Of a DNA stretch of 64,000 nucleotides, positions 16,265 to 25,840 are shown one piece after another. Made by a program: the position numbers and the translations under genes. The notes beneath the pieces were generated by a model. It made no database searches, was not told where the DNA came from, and saw nothing but the letters and a program-made list of their open reading frames with translations. Within the stretch, counting starts at the first letter, position 1. Every line of letters starts with the position of its first letter. This DNA is from Nitrospirota bacterium (GTDB lineage Bacteria; Nitrospirota; Thermodesulfovibrionia; Thermodesulfovibrionales; UBA9159): positions 216,067 through 280,066 of the forward strand of contig JAJYIF010000001.1 of NCBI GenBank assembly GCA_021790195.1, in the 5' to 3' direction.

Positions 16265-18334
16265 CTATTTCAACAACGGCACGATCAGCAATGCGACGAT
16301 ATTGATGACCTTGATCATCGGGTTGATCGCCGGACCTGCTGTATCTTTGTAAGGATCGCCGACTGTATCCCCGGTAACAGAGGCCTTATGTCCGTCGCTG
16401 CCCTTCTTATGCATTTTGCCTGAGTCGTCGGTAACTCCGTCTTCAAAGGACTTCTTTGCATTGTCCCATGCTCCGCCTCCCGACGTCATGGCGATCGCCT
16501 GGAACAGTCCCGTCAGGATGCTGCCGATGAGCAGGCCGCCGAGGGCCTTGGGGCCAAGGATAAAGCCGACAAGGATAGGGGCCGCCACCGGGATGAGGGC
16601 CGGCAGCATCATCTCCTTGATGGCCGACTTGGTGACGATATCGACGCACTTGCCGTACTCTGGCTTGCCGGTGCCCTCCATAATCCCCTTGATCTCGCGG
16701 AATTGCCTGCGGACCTCGTTAACAACGCCTCCGGCAGCCTTGCCGACCGCGAGCATCAGCCTTCCACCGTAATAGTAAGGAATCAGGCCGCCGATGAAGA
16801 GACCCGCAATGATATATGGATCGGAAAGATCGAAATTAACGGTGCCCATCTTGCTCGTGAGCTCTCTTGAATACTCTGCAAAGAGAACGAGGGCTGCGAG
16901 GGCTGCAGAGCCTATCGCATAGCCCTTTGTGACGGCCTTGGTGGTATTGCCGACCGCATCGAGCGGGTCGGTTACGTCCCTGACCGCTGACGGAAGTTCG
17001 GCCATTTCCGCGATACCTCCGGCGTTATCTGTAATCGGACCATAAGAGTCGATTGCGACAACAATGCCGGTCATCGAAAGCATGGACACGGCAGAGAGCG
17101 CTATTGCGAAAAGGCCGCCGCCCATATTGCCGCCGAATCCGCCGCCAAGGTAATAAGAGCCCATAATGGCCCCGACAATTACTATTGCGGGAAGCGCGGT
17201 CGCTTCCATGCTCATGGCAAGACCGGCGATAACGTTGGTGCCGTGGCCGGTGAGGCTGGCCCTTGCGATGGTCTGAACAGGCCTGTATTCCTTTGCGGTG
17301 TAATACTCCGTGATCCAGACTATAAGGCCGGTCAGGACTAGACCGATAACAGCGGTGCCGAACACGCTCATCGGAGTAAATCCGCCCGTGTCACCGCCAA
17401 GCTGCCCTATGAACCACTGCGACACCGCATAAAATGCGATCGCGGCGAGCACACCGGAAACGGCGAGGCCCTTGTAAAGTGCGCCCATTATATATTGGCT
17501 TTTGCCGAGTTTCACGAAAAATGTCCCTATGATCGACGCTATTATCGAGACCCCGCCAAGAAGGAGAGGGAACTCAACCCATGGGCTGTCGGCGCCGAAT
17601 ACTGACTTCGCCAGCAGCATAGCCGCAACCAGCGTAACGGTATATGTTTCGTAAAGGTCGGCCGCCATGCCTGCGCAGTCGCCGACGTTATCACCGACGT
17701 TGTCTGCTATAACGGCGGGATTCCTCGGATCGTCCTCAGGGATGCCTGCCTCGACCTTGCCGACGAGATCTGCGCCCACGTCAGCAGCCTTTGTGTAAAT
17801 GCCGCCGGCAATACGGGCGAACACGCTCATCAGAGAGCATCCGAAACCGAGGCCTACGAGTGCGTGAAATGCCGACTCTCCCGCAAAGCTCTTGACAATG
17901 GCAAAGTAACCCGAGAGGCCGATAATGCCGAGGCCGACAACCATGATGCCCGTGACGGAGCCGCCCTTAAATGACAGCGTAAGAGCACTCTGAAGACCCT
18001 TTGACGCTGCCTGGGTCGTGCGTACGTTCGCACGGACAGTGACCATCATGCCGATGTATCCGGCAAGGGCGGAACCGACCGTACCGATCAGGAAACCGAT
18101 AGCCGTCCACGAGTTGAGGAGTGCGAAAATCACTATGAAAAGAACTACCGCAACCATTGCGACCGTCTTATACTCGCGGGCGAGAAACGCATAAGCGCCC
18201 TCCTTGACCGCGTTCGAAATCTGCTGCATACGTTCACTTCCGGCATCCTGCTTGGACACCCATCCTGCGGTCGAAAGGGCATATGCCACGCCCAGAGCGC
18301 CGCAGATTAACGCGAAGACAATAGTGAGACTCAT
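16265..18334 (-). CDS. hppA: Membrane-bound proton-translocating pyrophosphatase
   Basis: This 689-residue integral membrane protein of about 16 helices hydrolyses PPi to phosphate while pumping ions outward. The active-site loop is seen in [20 protein letters not shown] and [18 protein letters not shown], and a second Asp-rich loop near the C-terminus ([16 protein letters not shown]). The segment [10 protein letters not shown] carries lysine and threonine at the positions that distinguish potassium-independent proton pumps from potassium-dependent ones, so it is inferred to be the K+-independent H+ type. It ends the locus containing sat; it pulls sulfate activation forward by removing PPi while conserving its energy. 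Upstream is the CBS-domain gene, 159 bases away. Confidence 0.95.
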   Translation of the reverse strand: MSLTIVFALICGALGVAYALSTAGWVSKQDAGSERMQQISNAVKEGAYAFLAREYKTVAMVAVVLFIVIFALLNSWTAIGFLIGTVGSALAGYIGMMVTVRANVRTTQAASKGLQSALTLSFKGGSVTGIMVVGLGIIGLSGYFAIVKSFAGESAFHALVGLGFGCSLMSVFARIAGGIYTKAADVGADLVGKVEAGIPEDDPRNPAVIADNVGDNVGDCAGMAADLYETYTVTLVAAMLLAKSVFGADSPWVEFPLLLGGVSIIASIIGTFFVKLGKSQYIMGALYKGLAVSGVLAAIAFYAVSQWFIGQLGGDTGGFTPMSVFGTAVIGLVLTGLIVWITEYYTAKEYRPVQTIARASLTGHGTNVIAGLAMSMEATALPAIVIVGAIMGSYYLGGGFGGNMGGGLFAIALSAVSMLSMTGIVVAIDSYGPITDNAGGIAEMAELPSAVRDVTDPLDAVGNTTKAVTKGYAIGSAALAALVLFAEYSRELTSKMGTVNFDLSDPYIIAGLFIGGLIPYYYGGRLMLAVGKAAGGVVNEVRRQFREIKGIMEGTGKPEYGKCVDIVTKSAIKEMMLPALIPVAAPILVGFILGPKALGGLLIGSILTGLFQAIAMTSGGGAWDNAKKSFEDGVTDDSGKMHKKGSDGHKASVTGDTVGDPYKDTAGPAINPMIKVINIVALLIVPLLK

Positions 18335-18493
18335 TTATCTTCCTCCTTTGGTTAGATTTCTACGCAAAAGAAAACCACTAAAACAATCTATACAGCGATA
18401 TTCGAAAACCTGCTGGCTTCTGGAAAGACGGCCTCCCCGACCGTAACGCAACCTTTCCTCACCTCCTTTTGGATTCTCCTCCGGGAAACTGCT

Positions 18494-18925
18494 TCAGGAA
18501 CCGCGTATGTAGTCCTTGAGATAGTGGACCTCTGCTTCCAGATTGCCTATGTGATACTTCACCACGTCACGTATCGAAATCAGACCGACGACCCTTCCGT
18601 CTTCGATAACCGGCAAATGCCTTATCTTCTTGTTCGTCATTATAGTCATTGCGTAGTCCAGATCATTATGCGGCTCTATGACCAGAAGGTCCCTGCTCAT
18701 GACATCCTTAATCGCCACCTTTTCAAACGAACTGTGTTTCGTCCAGCACTTAAGGACGTCGCGCTCCGTGAACACGCCGACACACTTACCGTCTTCCATC
18801 ACAAGTATTGCGCCTATGTTCCTTTCGACCATCTTGTTGACGGCGGCATCGACAGTAGAACCGCTGTCTATCGCTATTACCTCAAGCCCCTTGTCTTTCA
18901 ATATGTCTTTGACCCTGAGTGCCAT
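18494..18925 (-). CDS. Two-CBS-domain protein within the qmo/hppA locus
   Basis: The product has 143 residues made almost wholly of a CBS pair (Bateman module): first repeat about residues 8-65 (AVNKMVERNIGAILVMEDGK, then GVFTERD), second about 75-130 (LDYAMTIMTNKKIRHLPVIE, then GLISIRD). Such modules bind adenosine nucleotides such as AMP, ADP, ATP or SAM. It starts five bases after the qmoC stop codon, so it is translated from the same message. Inference: in a pathway that makes and consumes AMP and APS it could sense adenylate charge and adjust Qmo, Apr or the pyrophosphatase. No output domain is attached. Confidence 0.88.
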   Translation of the reverse strand: MALRVKDILKDKGLEVIAIDSGSTVDAAVNKMVERNIGAILVMEDGKCVGVFTERDVLKCWTKHSSFEKVAIKDVMSRDLLVIEPHNDLDYAMTIMTNKKIRHLPVIEDGRVVGLISIRDVVKYHIGNLEAEVHYLKDYIRGS

Positions 18926-18930
18926 GAGTC

Positions 18931-20043
18931 TTATTCTCTCCCCGAATATTTGTTAAAGCAAATAGCGGCCCCCCTGTAAAACATATGGGCCAGCTTTGAA
19001 AACGGGAGATAGATGAACAGGGAGAGGACAAAAACCAGATGAATAAAATAAACGGGATAGGCTATGGTTGCCACGCCTGCTATTCTAGATAATTGAGCGA
19101 GAAATCCTGAGATTCCTAAAACTGCAATAATGGTTATCAGCAGCCAATCGAAATAGCTTCCCGCCCCGCCCAATTTTTCTGCATGCTTAAAGCGGTTGCT
19201 CATCATGAGTATTATCCCCGCGATAATGCCTATGGCTCCAAGGTTGCCGAAAATCTTGACGGGTGTGCCGTATCCCAGACGGAAAGGGGATTCCATACCC
19301 ATGATGTCTATGTAAAGGACACCAAGGGCCGTGGCAATTGCAGCAGCCACAAACCCGTAAAACACCAGGAAGTGAGATGTAAATCTGTCGGCGTTTTCAT
19401 TGCATTTCTTAAACCTGTTATGTCCGGCAATGTCTTTAACTGTGCTTATCAGACTTGTCATGAAATCGCCCGAATACACTTTATTGGCCTTCTTCATGTC
19501 GTCCCAGAACCTTTTCATTCCAACTGCCCCCACTGCAAGTCCAAAAAGCAGAGCGGGGGTAAAAACAACCTGGATGAAACGTATTGGGGCGAACTTTGAA
19601 AATACGATATCGCCTTCGGGTATTCCGAAGGTGCCCGCGGCCGACAAGAGAACCGCAAGAAGCACGGCAGGGAAAATGAATATCAAAGGCAGCAACGCCT
19701 TCTTGTTCACCATGTCCACCAGCGCACCCGGGGCCGAGTATTGCTTAATAGACTGCTTTCTGATGGCCCCCAGGACCTCTCCGGGCTTCGCGCCCCTGGG
19801 GCAGTAAGCCGTGCAATCGCTGCACTGATGACAGAGCCATACGTCGGGGTTACCCTGGAATTTTTCTTTCAGCCCCCACTGGGCCCAAACCATTTCTTTT
19901 CTTGGGAAGGGATTCTTATCAGGCGTCACTTTGCAGACTACCGAACATGTGGCGCACTGATAGCATTTCTTCAGGGAGTCGCCGCCTGCCGCCATTACAC
20001 CCTTTACAAACTCCAGATCCGGCTTTATTACTTGCTCTGCCAT
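18931..20043 (-). CDS. qmoC: Quinone-interacting membrane-bound oxidoreductase subunit C
   Basis: The product has 370 residues. The N-terminal 110 residues resemble HdrC, with two 4Fe-4S motifs (CYQCATCSVVC and CHQCSDCTAYCPRG). The rest is a membrane domain of about six helices resembling the heme b subunit HdrE/NarI, with histidines in the helices. In sulfate reducers QmoC is the membrane anchor that takes electrons from menaquinol and passes them toward QmoAB and APS reductase. It follows qmoB after a 126-base gap holding an inverted repeat and precedes the CBS gene by five bases. Confidence 0.95.
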   Translation of the reverse strand: MAEQVIKPDLEFVKGVMAAGGDSLKKCYQCATCSVVCKVTPDKNPFPRKEMVWAQWGLKEKFQGNPDVWLCHQCSDCTAYCPRGAKPGEVLGAIRKQSIKQYSAPGALVDMVNKKALLPLIFIFPAVLLAVLLSAAGTFGIPEGDIVFSKFAPIRFIQVVFTPALLFGLAVGAVGMKRFWDDMKKANKVYSGDFMTSLISTVKDIAGHNRFKKCNENADRFTSHFLVFYGFVAAAIATALGVLYIDIMGMESPFRLGYGTPVKIFGNLGAIGIIAGIILMMSNRFKHAEKLGGAGSYFDWLLITIIAVLGISGFLAQLSRIAGVATIAYPVYFIHLVFVLSLFIYLPFSKLAHMFYRGAAICFNKYSGRE

Positions 20044-20069
20044 CTGTAATTACCTCCATCTTAAAGAAA

Positions 20070-20161
20070 GGTTGAGGTTAAGGCTAAGGTTAAGAGAGAA
20101 AGCCCGAGTAAGATTGTGCATCATCTCCGCTCTTTTCTCAACCTTAACCTCTGCCTCGACC
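20070..20161. repeat. Inverted repeat between qmoB and qmoC
   Basis: Two 28-base arms (20070-20097, GGTTGAGGTTAAGG...; 20134-20161, ...CCTCTGCCTCGACC) are reverse complements at about 21 of 28 positions. They enclose 36 bases. The arms consist of AAGGTTGAGG-like units. The transcript could fold into a long stem that separates qmoB from qmoC expression, or this is a dispersed intergenic repeat. Confidence 0.5.
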
Positions 20162-20169
20162 TGTCGTTT

Positions 20170-22401
20170 TTAGAATTCCTTAAACGGATTAGGCCCTATC
20201 TCCTTGACCTTTTCGACAAACTCGTTGATCATATCGGGGAGCTTGTCATACTCATTGATCGCGACTTGCATCATCGTGACCCTTTCGGCCTCGAGCTGCA
20301 GCCTGTTCAGGGTCTCGCCGATCTTGCTGAACCTGTAATTTGCAAGCTCGCTGCCCTTTACAAAGTGGCACTGATAATTTTCCCCGAATTTGCATCCGAG
20401 GAGGAGCACTCCGTCGACGCCTTTGGAAAGGGCGTCCGCAACCCATACGAGGTTCATACCGCCGAGACATCTGAGGGAGACAAACCTTACGCTAGGATCT
20501 ATCTGTTTGTGGTTAATGCCCGCCGTGTCAAGCGCGGGATATGCGTCATTTTCGCAGACAAGGCAGATGATCCTGAACTCGTCCTCGGGACACTCAACCG
20601 ATTTGATCATAGACCCTATTATATCTACGCTGTAATCCTTGAACTGCACGATCCTTTCAGGACAAGCGCCCATACATGTCCCGCAGCGCCTGCACCTGTT
20701 GACCTTGTAAAAAGGTATGCCCTTTTCGTCTTCTTCAATGGCGCCGAAAGGACATTCCTCAGTGCATCTCTTGCAGGCCGTGCATCTTATGAGCATGGGG
20801 TCGGGGAATGTGACATCCCATGCTCTGGGATGAACGGCAACGCCTCTGGCGGCGTGATCGACACACTGTATTGCTTTAAAAGCGGCCCCGGCCGCGTCCT
20901 CCTGCGCCTCCGACATATTCATCGGCTGCCTTACGCATCCGGCCGCATACACACCAGTCCTCCTGGTCTCGTACTGGAAGCAGATGAAGTTCGAATCCGC
21001 AAAGCCATAGGCACCCTCAAGGGAAGGTATCTCAGGGCCCTGCCTGTAGGCAAGATTGAGAATGTATTCAGGCTTCGGAGTCGACTCCAGGTATGCCTTC
21101 TTCGCGTCATCTCCCTTGGCTGCTTCCTTAACCAGATTATCGAGGTATTCCTGAGGCTCCCGCGTAGTCGGGATCATTCCTGTTGCGAGAACAACGAGGT
21201 CGGCCTCAACCTTTATCTTCTCGCCGAGAAGTGTATTGTCCGCCTCAACGAACAGATTTCCGCTTGCGGCCTCACTTACGCCCGTTACGTCGGCCTTGGT
21301 AAGCATAACGCCGGGGTCGTTCTGCGCCTCCTTGTAGTAACCCTCAAGTCTTCCAGGCGTTCTCATATCTATATAAAAAATCATCGCAGTAGCATCCGGG
21401 TTCTGTCTCACATACTTGGCCTGCTTCAGGGACGTTGCACAGCACATAGAAGAACAGTAGGGAAGATGGTTTGCATTTCGTTGCCCGGCGCACTGGATGA
21501 AGGCCACTCTCTTTGCCTCTTTGCCGTCCGAAGGTCTCAGGATCTTTCCGTTGTTCTTCTTTGCGATCTCTTCAAATTCAATGTTTGTAACCACGTTTTT
21601 GGATTTCCCGTAACCGAGATAATCCAGCTTGGATGCATCGTACGGTTTCCAGCCCGTGGCCATCACGATAGCGCCTATCTTTTCGGTCGTGGAATTGCCA
21701 TTGGAATCTATAGTGACATCGTACAGGCCAGGTTGCCCATCCGTCTTTGCAACCTTTGCCGATTTGTATACCTTGATATCCGGATTGCTTTCGACTTCCT
21801 TCGCAAGCTTATCTATATCGGTATCTACGATCAGCGGCTCCCTGTAAAATGCACCCATTGGGATCTTCTTGTAAAGCTTGTTGGCGAAGCCGCCGAGCTG
21901 GGCCTCCTTTTCAACAAGAACAACCTTCTGGCCAGCCTTTGCAGCCTCAAGCGCGGCGGTCATTCCGGTAATACCACCGCCGATCACAAGGATCGTGCTG
22001 GTCAGATCCTCGAGGATCTTCGGCTCAGGCAAGTCGCCTTTCTGGGTCTTAATAATGCCCATGGTCAGATAATCGTTTGCCAGGGACTGGGTATCCTCTG
22101 TCTTCGGCGCCTGGCTCCAGGCAACGAACTCCCTTATATTCACCCTCTCCGTAATAGTGCCCGCAAAAGCGAACTCTTCATATTTCACACGAGGGGAACA
22201 GGCCGCAATAATAATAGTATTGACCCCATCCTTCATATCGTCCTTTATGACCTGGACGCCGGCCGGACTGCATAGGGCATCATGGGTCTTGCAATTGGCG
22301 ATCTTCATGTCCTTTATCGCCACATTGGAAAGCTTCTCTATATCAATGGCGTCGCCTATGCCGCAGCCTTTACAGATATATACGCCGAACTTCTTCTCCA
22401 T
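20170..22401 (-). CDS. qmoB: Quinone-interacting membrane-bound oxidoreductase subunit B
   Basis: This 743-residue cytoplasmic iron-sulfur flavoprotein related to HdrA has a C-terminal MvhD-like domain. A cysteine motif at the N-terminus (CKGCGIGD) and an FAD-binding Rossmann motif (ILVIGGGITGMTAALEAAKAG) are present. Two 4Fe-4S ferredoxin motifs follow (CTACKRCTEECP and CRRCGTCMGACP), then the MvhD part with ICLVCENDAYP and LLLGCKFGENYQCH. QmoB with QmoA shuttles electrons between the membrane subunit QmoC and AprBA. Its start codon comes two bases after the qmoA stop codon, so the two are translated together. Full length for the family. Confidence 0.95.
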   Translation of the reverse strand: MEKKFGVYICKGCGIGDAIDIEKLSNVAIKDMKIANCKTHDALCSPAGVQVIKDDMKDGVNTIIIAACSPRVKYEEFAFAGTITERVNIREFVAWSQAPKTEDTQSLANDYLTMGIIKTQKGDLPEPKILEDLTSTILVIGGGITGMTAALEAAKAGQKVVLVEKEAQLGGFANKLYKKIPMGAFYREPLIVDTDIDKLAKEVESNPDIKVYKSAKVAKTDGQPGLYDVTIDSNGNSTTEKIGAIVMATGWKPYDASKLDYLGYGKSKNVVTNIEFEEIAKKNNGKILRPSDGKEAKRVAFIQCAGQRNANHLPYCSSMCCATSLKQAKYVRQNPDATAMIFYIDMRTPGRLEGYYKEAQNDPGVMLTKADVTGVSEAASGNLFVEADNTLLGEKIKVEADLVVLATGMIPTTREPQEYLDNLVKEAAKGDDAKKAYLESTPKPEYILNLAYRQGPEIPSLEGAYGFADSNFICFQYETRRTGVYAAGCVRQPMNMSEAQEDAAGAAFKAIQCVDHAARGVAVHPRAWDVTFPDPMLIRCTACKRCTEECPFGAIEEDEKGIPFYKVNRCRRCGTCMGACPERIVQFKDYSVDIIGSMIKSVECPEDEFRIICLVCENDAYPALDTAGINHKQIDPSVRFVSLRCLGGMNLVWVADALSKGVDGVLLLGCKFGENYQCHFVKGSELANYRFSKIGETLNRLQLEAERVTMMQVAINEYDKLPDMINEFVEKVKEIGPNPFKEF

Positions 22402-22403
22402 TC

Positions 22404-23663
22404 CTACCTCCTCCTCAAGCTCTGGATGCTCTTCATCGCAACACCCGTGGCGTCTTGAACTGACCGCACAACATCGGCCGGACTCTTCAGGGTCCCGACA
22501 GCGTAGATGCCTTTTTTAGCAGTTGAGGCGTCCACAAAACCGTCCGGCGTATAGGAGACATCTTTCACGATCTTCGAATCCTTTGTGCCCGGGACCATGC
22601 CTGCGGCAAGGACCACCATATCGAAGGTCGCCTTGACCTTTCCGCCGCTGAAGATGTCTTCGACCTCGACAATGACGTCTTTCGTCGCCGGGTCCTCGGT
22701 AATCCCCGCAACCTTTCCTTTGGTCAGGGTGACATTAGGGTCTTCCTTCGCCTTCCACAGAAATCTATGCTCGTAGAGGCCGGGTGTCCTAAGGTCTATG
22801 TAGAATATCGTCGCTTTTGAATCGGGGTATTGTTCCCTTATATACATGCTCTGTTTCAGCGATGCAAGGCAGCATATATAGGAGCAATAGGGGAGATGGT
22901 TTTCATCTCTTGAGCCCGCGCACTGGACAAAGGCTATGTTCTTTACTTCTTTGCCGTCCGAGGGGCGGACGATCTTGCCGCCGGTAGGACCGTTCGGCGC
23001 GGAAAGTCTTTCCATCATCATATTTGTGATGACGTTCTGTACCTTGCCGAAGCCCAGAATGTCCATCCTTGTCGCATCATAAAGGTCCCACCCGGTCGCC
23101 ATGACAATGGCGCCGACCTTGAGATTTATCGTCTCGGGTTTCATATTGAGATCTATGGCGTCGTATTTGCAGGCCGCAGCGCATGCCTTGCCGCAATCCT
23201 TGGAACACGCCTTTGCATCTATCACATATGTAAAGGGGAATGCCTGGTTAAAGGGTATGTAGGCCGCCTTCGTCTTGTCCATTCCGAAATTGAATTCATT
23301 GCTCCGATACGAAGGACAGGCCTGCGCACAGGCATCGCAGGCAACGCACTTGTCATTAACATAGCGCGGATTGACCTTTACGGTCACATCGAAATTACCC
23401 TCTTCGCCCTTGATGTCCTGCACCTCGGCGAGGGTATAAAACCTGACCTGACCGTTGTTCTTTATCCTCTTGAAATTGATCTCGAGTCCGCAGACCGGCG
23501 GACAGAGCTTCCAAAAGTATTTGTTGAGTTGGGCAACCTTGCCGCCGAGATAGGGATTCTTTTCGACGATAACGACATCCTGTCCCGCCTCGGCGATCTC
23601 GACCGCAGCCGTAAGCCCGCTGAAGCCTCCTCCAATTACTAAAGCTGTTTTATTTTCTGCCAT
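22404..23663 (-). CDS. qmoA: Quinone-interacting membrane-bound oxidoreductase subunit A
   Basis: The 419-residue product is a soluble HdrA-like flavoprotein. The FAD motif lies at the N-terminus (ALVIGGGFSGLTAAVEIAEAG), with cysteine clusters in CVACDACAQACP and ACSKDCGKACAAACK and an internal second nucleotide-binding region. QmoA is smaller than QmoB and lacks the MvhD domain. It belongs to the QmoABC complex that couples menaquinol oxidation to APS reduction. The ATG follows a GGAGGA site. The gene lies 160 bases after aprA, with a strong hairpin in the gap that may lower read-through from the apr genes. Confidence 0.95.
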   Translation of the reverse strand: MAENKTALVIGGGFSGLTAAVEIAEAGQDVVIVEKNPYLGGKVAQLNKYFWKLCPPVCGLEINFKRIKNNGQVRFYTLAEVQDIKGEEGNFDVTVKVNPRYVNDKCVACDACAQACPSYRSNEFNFGMDKTKAAYIPFNQAFPFTYVIDAKACSKDCGKACAAACKYDAIDLNMKPETINLKVGAIVMATGWDLYDATRMDILGFGKVQNVITNMMMERLSAPNGPTGGKIVRPSDGKEVKNIAFVQCAGSRDENHLPYCSYICCLASLKQSMYIREQYPDSKATIFYIDLRTPGLYEHRFLWKAKEDPNVTLTKGKVAGITEDPATKDVIVEVEDIFSGGKVKATFDMVVLAAGMVPGTKDSKIVKDVSYTPDGFVDASTAKKGIYAVGTLKSPADVVRSVQDATGVAMKSIQSLRRR

Positions 23664-23783
23664 CTCTTGTCCTCCTTCTCGCCTCTGCGAGTCCGCCCGG
23701 GGCGGAAAGGCAGTAAGTCACAAAGAGAAATTCATAACTTGCCGCGCAAATCCTGATAAACGCCTCTTTTTGACCTACTGAAA

Positions 23784-23815
23784 GATGGGGAGAGGGCAAA
23801 TGCCCTCTCCCCATC
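23784..23815 (-). terminator. Hairpin between aprA and qmoA
   Basis: GATGGGGAGAGGGCA and TGCCCTCTCCCCATC form a perfect 15-bp stem with two unpaired central bases, starting eight bases after the aprA stop codon. Only a short pyrimidine tail (CTTTC) follows on the minus strand. It may be a partial terminator or a 3' stabiliser that lets aprBA mRNA outnumber qmo mRNA. A fragment of the dispersed repeat (CTCTGCGAGTCCGCC) lies further on, near 23683-23700. Confidence 0.65.
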
Positions 23816-23823
23816 GTAGTTAA

Positions 23824-25827
23824 CTACGGATACATCTGGACATAGGGAACCTTCTTCAATTCCCATTTGTTGTTCGCTGCGTCATACTTAGAATTGGTGA
23901 AGCACTTCCAGTTTGTGTCGTCGATCTTGTTATGGTCGCCCCTGTAGTAGTAGCCGGGGTACCTGGACTCCTCCCTGAAGAGGATGTGCCTTGCATGTGC
24001 CTCGACCGACAGGATTCTGTGATAGTTCTCATTGCACCTGAGAAGCTCGTGGAGGTCTTTCGCCGCCATCTTGCCGGCATCCTCCTTGAGCATCTCGAGC
24101 TTCCTGAGACCTTCCTCCAGCATAGTCTTTGAGGTCATATACCATGTGGCTACGCCGCCGAAGTATTCGTCGGCGATCTTCTGGAGCCTCAGCTGAAGGG
24201 CCTTCGGGCCGATGTAATTAGGGTTGATCGTCGGATCAGTCGAGTATGTCTTGTACTTCTCATACATCTCAAACGGCAGGTACATCTCGGCCGTGACTTC
24301 ATCCGCGCTCTTCTTCGGGTTCGGCTTGTAATCCGCATGGTCGAGGATGTAAGCAAGCGCAGCCTTCGCGGCAATTCTACCCTCCGCATGGGAACCGGAG
24401 GAGAATTTGTGTCCGGAGGCGCCGACAACGTCGCCAGCCATAAAGAGACCGGGCACCGTCGACATCCTGTTATATCCCCAACTGTAGTGCTCCGGCGTTC
24501 CCGGAAGGTCGCCGGGGCCGCTCACCCAGAAGCCCGCGCAGCCTGCGTGAGAACCTAAGAGATACGGCTCGGTCGGCATGATCTCGGAAACGCTCTTGTC
24601 GGGCTCGATGTTGCTGGCCGCCCAGAGTGAAGCCTGTCCGATAGCCATGTCGAGGAAGTCTTCCCAGGCCTCTGCCTCGAGGTGCTTCATCTTCTTGGCG
24701 CCTTCTTTGTCGCCAAGCTTCTCTTTAAACGCCTTACCTAACGCAGCCATAGCATCAGGGGTCTGCATAAGGATCGGGCCCCTGCCGTCTCTCATCGCCC
24801 TCATCATGAGGTGGTTTCTGATAGCGGTGCCGAGACCTTTTGCATAGTCGCCATATCTGGCAACTGCATCGTCAAAGTACTCCTTGTCCGCGCAGTAATC
24901 ATTCCCGTGACTGTCGGTCGCCTTTGCCTTGAAGAAGAGGAACCATGCTCCGACAGGACCATATCCGTCCTTAAACCTGGCAGGCACGAACCTGTTCTCC
25001 ATCAGGGTCATCTCGGCTCCGGCGAGCATTCCGAAGGCATAACCCGAACCCGCACTGAACACAGGGTACCAGGTCCTTCCCATACCCTCGCCGACCGACC
25101 TCGGCCTGAAGCAGTTAACCGCTCCGGCGCAGGCATTGATAATTGCCCTTGCCTTAAAGATATAGGTCTTGTTCTCTCTGACACTGAAGCCTGCCGCGCC
25201 TGCGACGTGCTTTCCGTCCGCATCCATGAGAGGGCTGTGGATCAGGACCCTTTCGAAATGGTTCTGCGCCATTCCGGTCTTTTCCCTGTTGGTCTGGAGG
25301 GCCTTCTTCGCGGCCTCCGCAACGACGACCTTGTATGATTCGCCGTTGATCATGATCTGCCACTTGCCGGACCTTACCGGAACACCGCCGTCCTTAAGGC
25401 TGGGTTTTCCCGCGTCCCTTGCCTGGAAACCGTCGAGGGAGAAGCCGTCGTCCCCCTTCTTCCAGATCGGGAGGCCCCATTCCTCAAACAGCTGGACGGA
25501 ACTGTCGACATGCCTGCCGAGGTCGAATACTAGGTCTTCCCTTATGATGCCCATAAGGTCGTTCCTGACGTACTTGACGTAGTCAGCGCATTTATTCTCG
25601 CCGACATATGTATTGATTGCGGAGAGGCCCATCGCGACCGCGCCGCTTCTGTCTGTTGCAGCCTTGTCTACGAGGACAACCTTCAGTCCCTTTTCGTTTG
25701 CCCAGCGGCACGCCTCAAAAGCTGCGCCGCAACCCGCCATACCGCCGCCCATGATAAGGAGATCGGTTTCGACTTCGGTTACTTCGGGCTTCTTACAAAA
25801 TGAAAATGTACAAGTCTCTTTTTCCAT
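23824..25827 (-). CDS. aprA: Adenylylsulfate (APS) reductase alpha subunit
   Basis: The 667-residue FAD-containing catalytic subunit matches the usual length of dissimilatory AprA. The N-terminal nucleotide-binding motif is LLIMGGGMAGCGAAFEACRW, followed by DKAATDRSGAVAMGLSAINT and conserved blocks HAGCAGFWVSGPGD and GDVVGASGHKFSSGSHAEGR typical of AprA. It catalyses reversible two-electron reduction of APS to sulfite and AMP, with sulfite forming an adduct on FAD N5. It works as a heterodimer with AprB, encoded 13 bases upstream. Electrons are supplied by QmoABC. Acts in the cytoplasm near the membrane. Direction (reduction or oxidation) cannot be judged from this gene alone. Confidence 0.97.
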   Translation of the reverse strand: MEKETCTFSFCKKPEVTEVETDLLIMGGGMAGCGAAFEACRWANEKGLKVVLVDKAATDRSGAVAMGLSAINTYVGENKCADYVKYVRNDLMGIIREDLVFDLGRHVDSSVQLFEEWGLPIWKKGDDGFSLDGFQARDAGKPSLKDGGVPVRSGKWQIMINGESYKVVVAEAAKKALQTNREKTGMAQNHFERVLIHSPLMDADGKHVAGAAGFSVRENKTYIFKARAIINACAGAVNCFRPRSVGEGMGRTWYPVFSAGSGYAFGMLAGAEMTLMENRFVPARFKDGYGPVGAWFLFFKAKATDSHGNDYCADKEYFDDAVARYGDYAKGLGTAIRNHLMMRAMRDGRGPILMQTPDAMAALGKAFKEKLGDKEGAKKMKHLEAEAWEDFLDMAIGQASLWAASNIEPDKSVSEIMPTEPYLLGSHAGCAGFWVSGPGDLPGTPEHYSWGYNRMSTVPGLFMAGDVVGASGHKFSSGSHAEGRIAAKAALAYILDHADYKPNPKKSADEVTAEMYLPFEMYEKYKTYSTDPTINPNYIGPKALQLRLQKIADEYFGGVATWYMTSKTMLEEGLRKLEMLKEDAGKMAAKDLHELLRCNENYHRILSVEAHARHILFREESRYPGYYYRGDHNKIDDTNWKCFTNSKYDAANNKWELKKVPYVQMYP

Positions 25828-25840
25828 TTATATCCACCTC

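Noticed and set aside
20116..22275. 719-codon plus-strand open frame opposite qmoB
   Set aside because: It is the antisense shadow of qmoB, which has all expected motifs; codon bias of the real gene keeps the opposite frame open.
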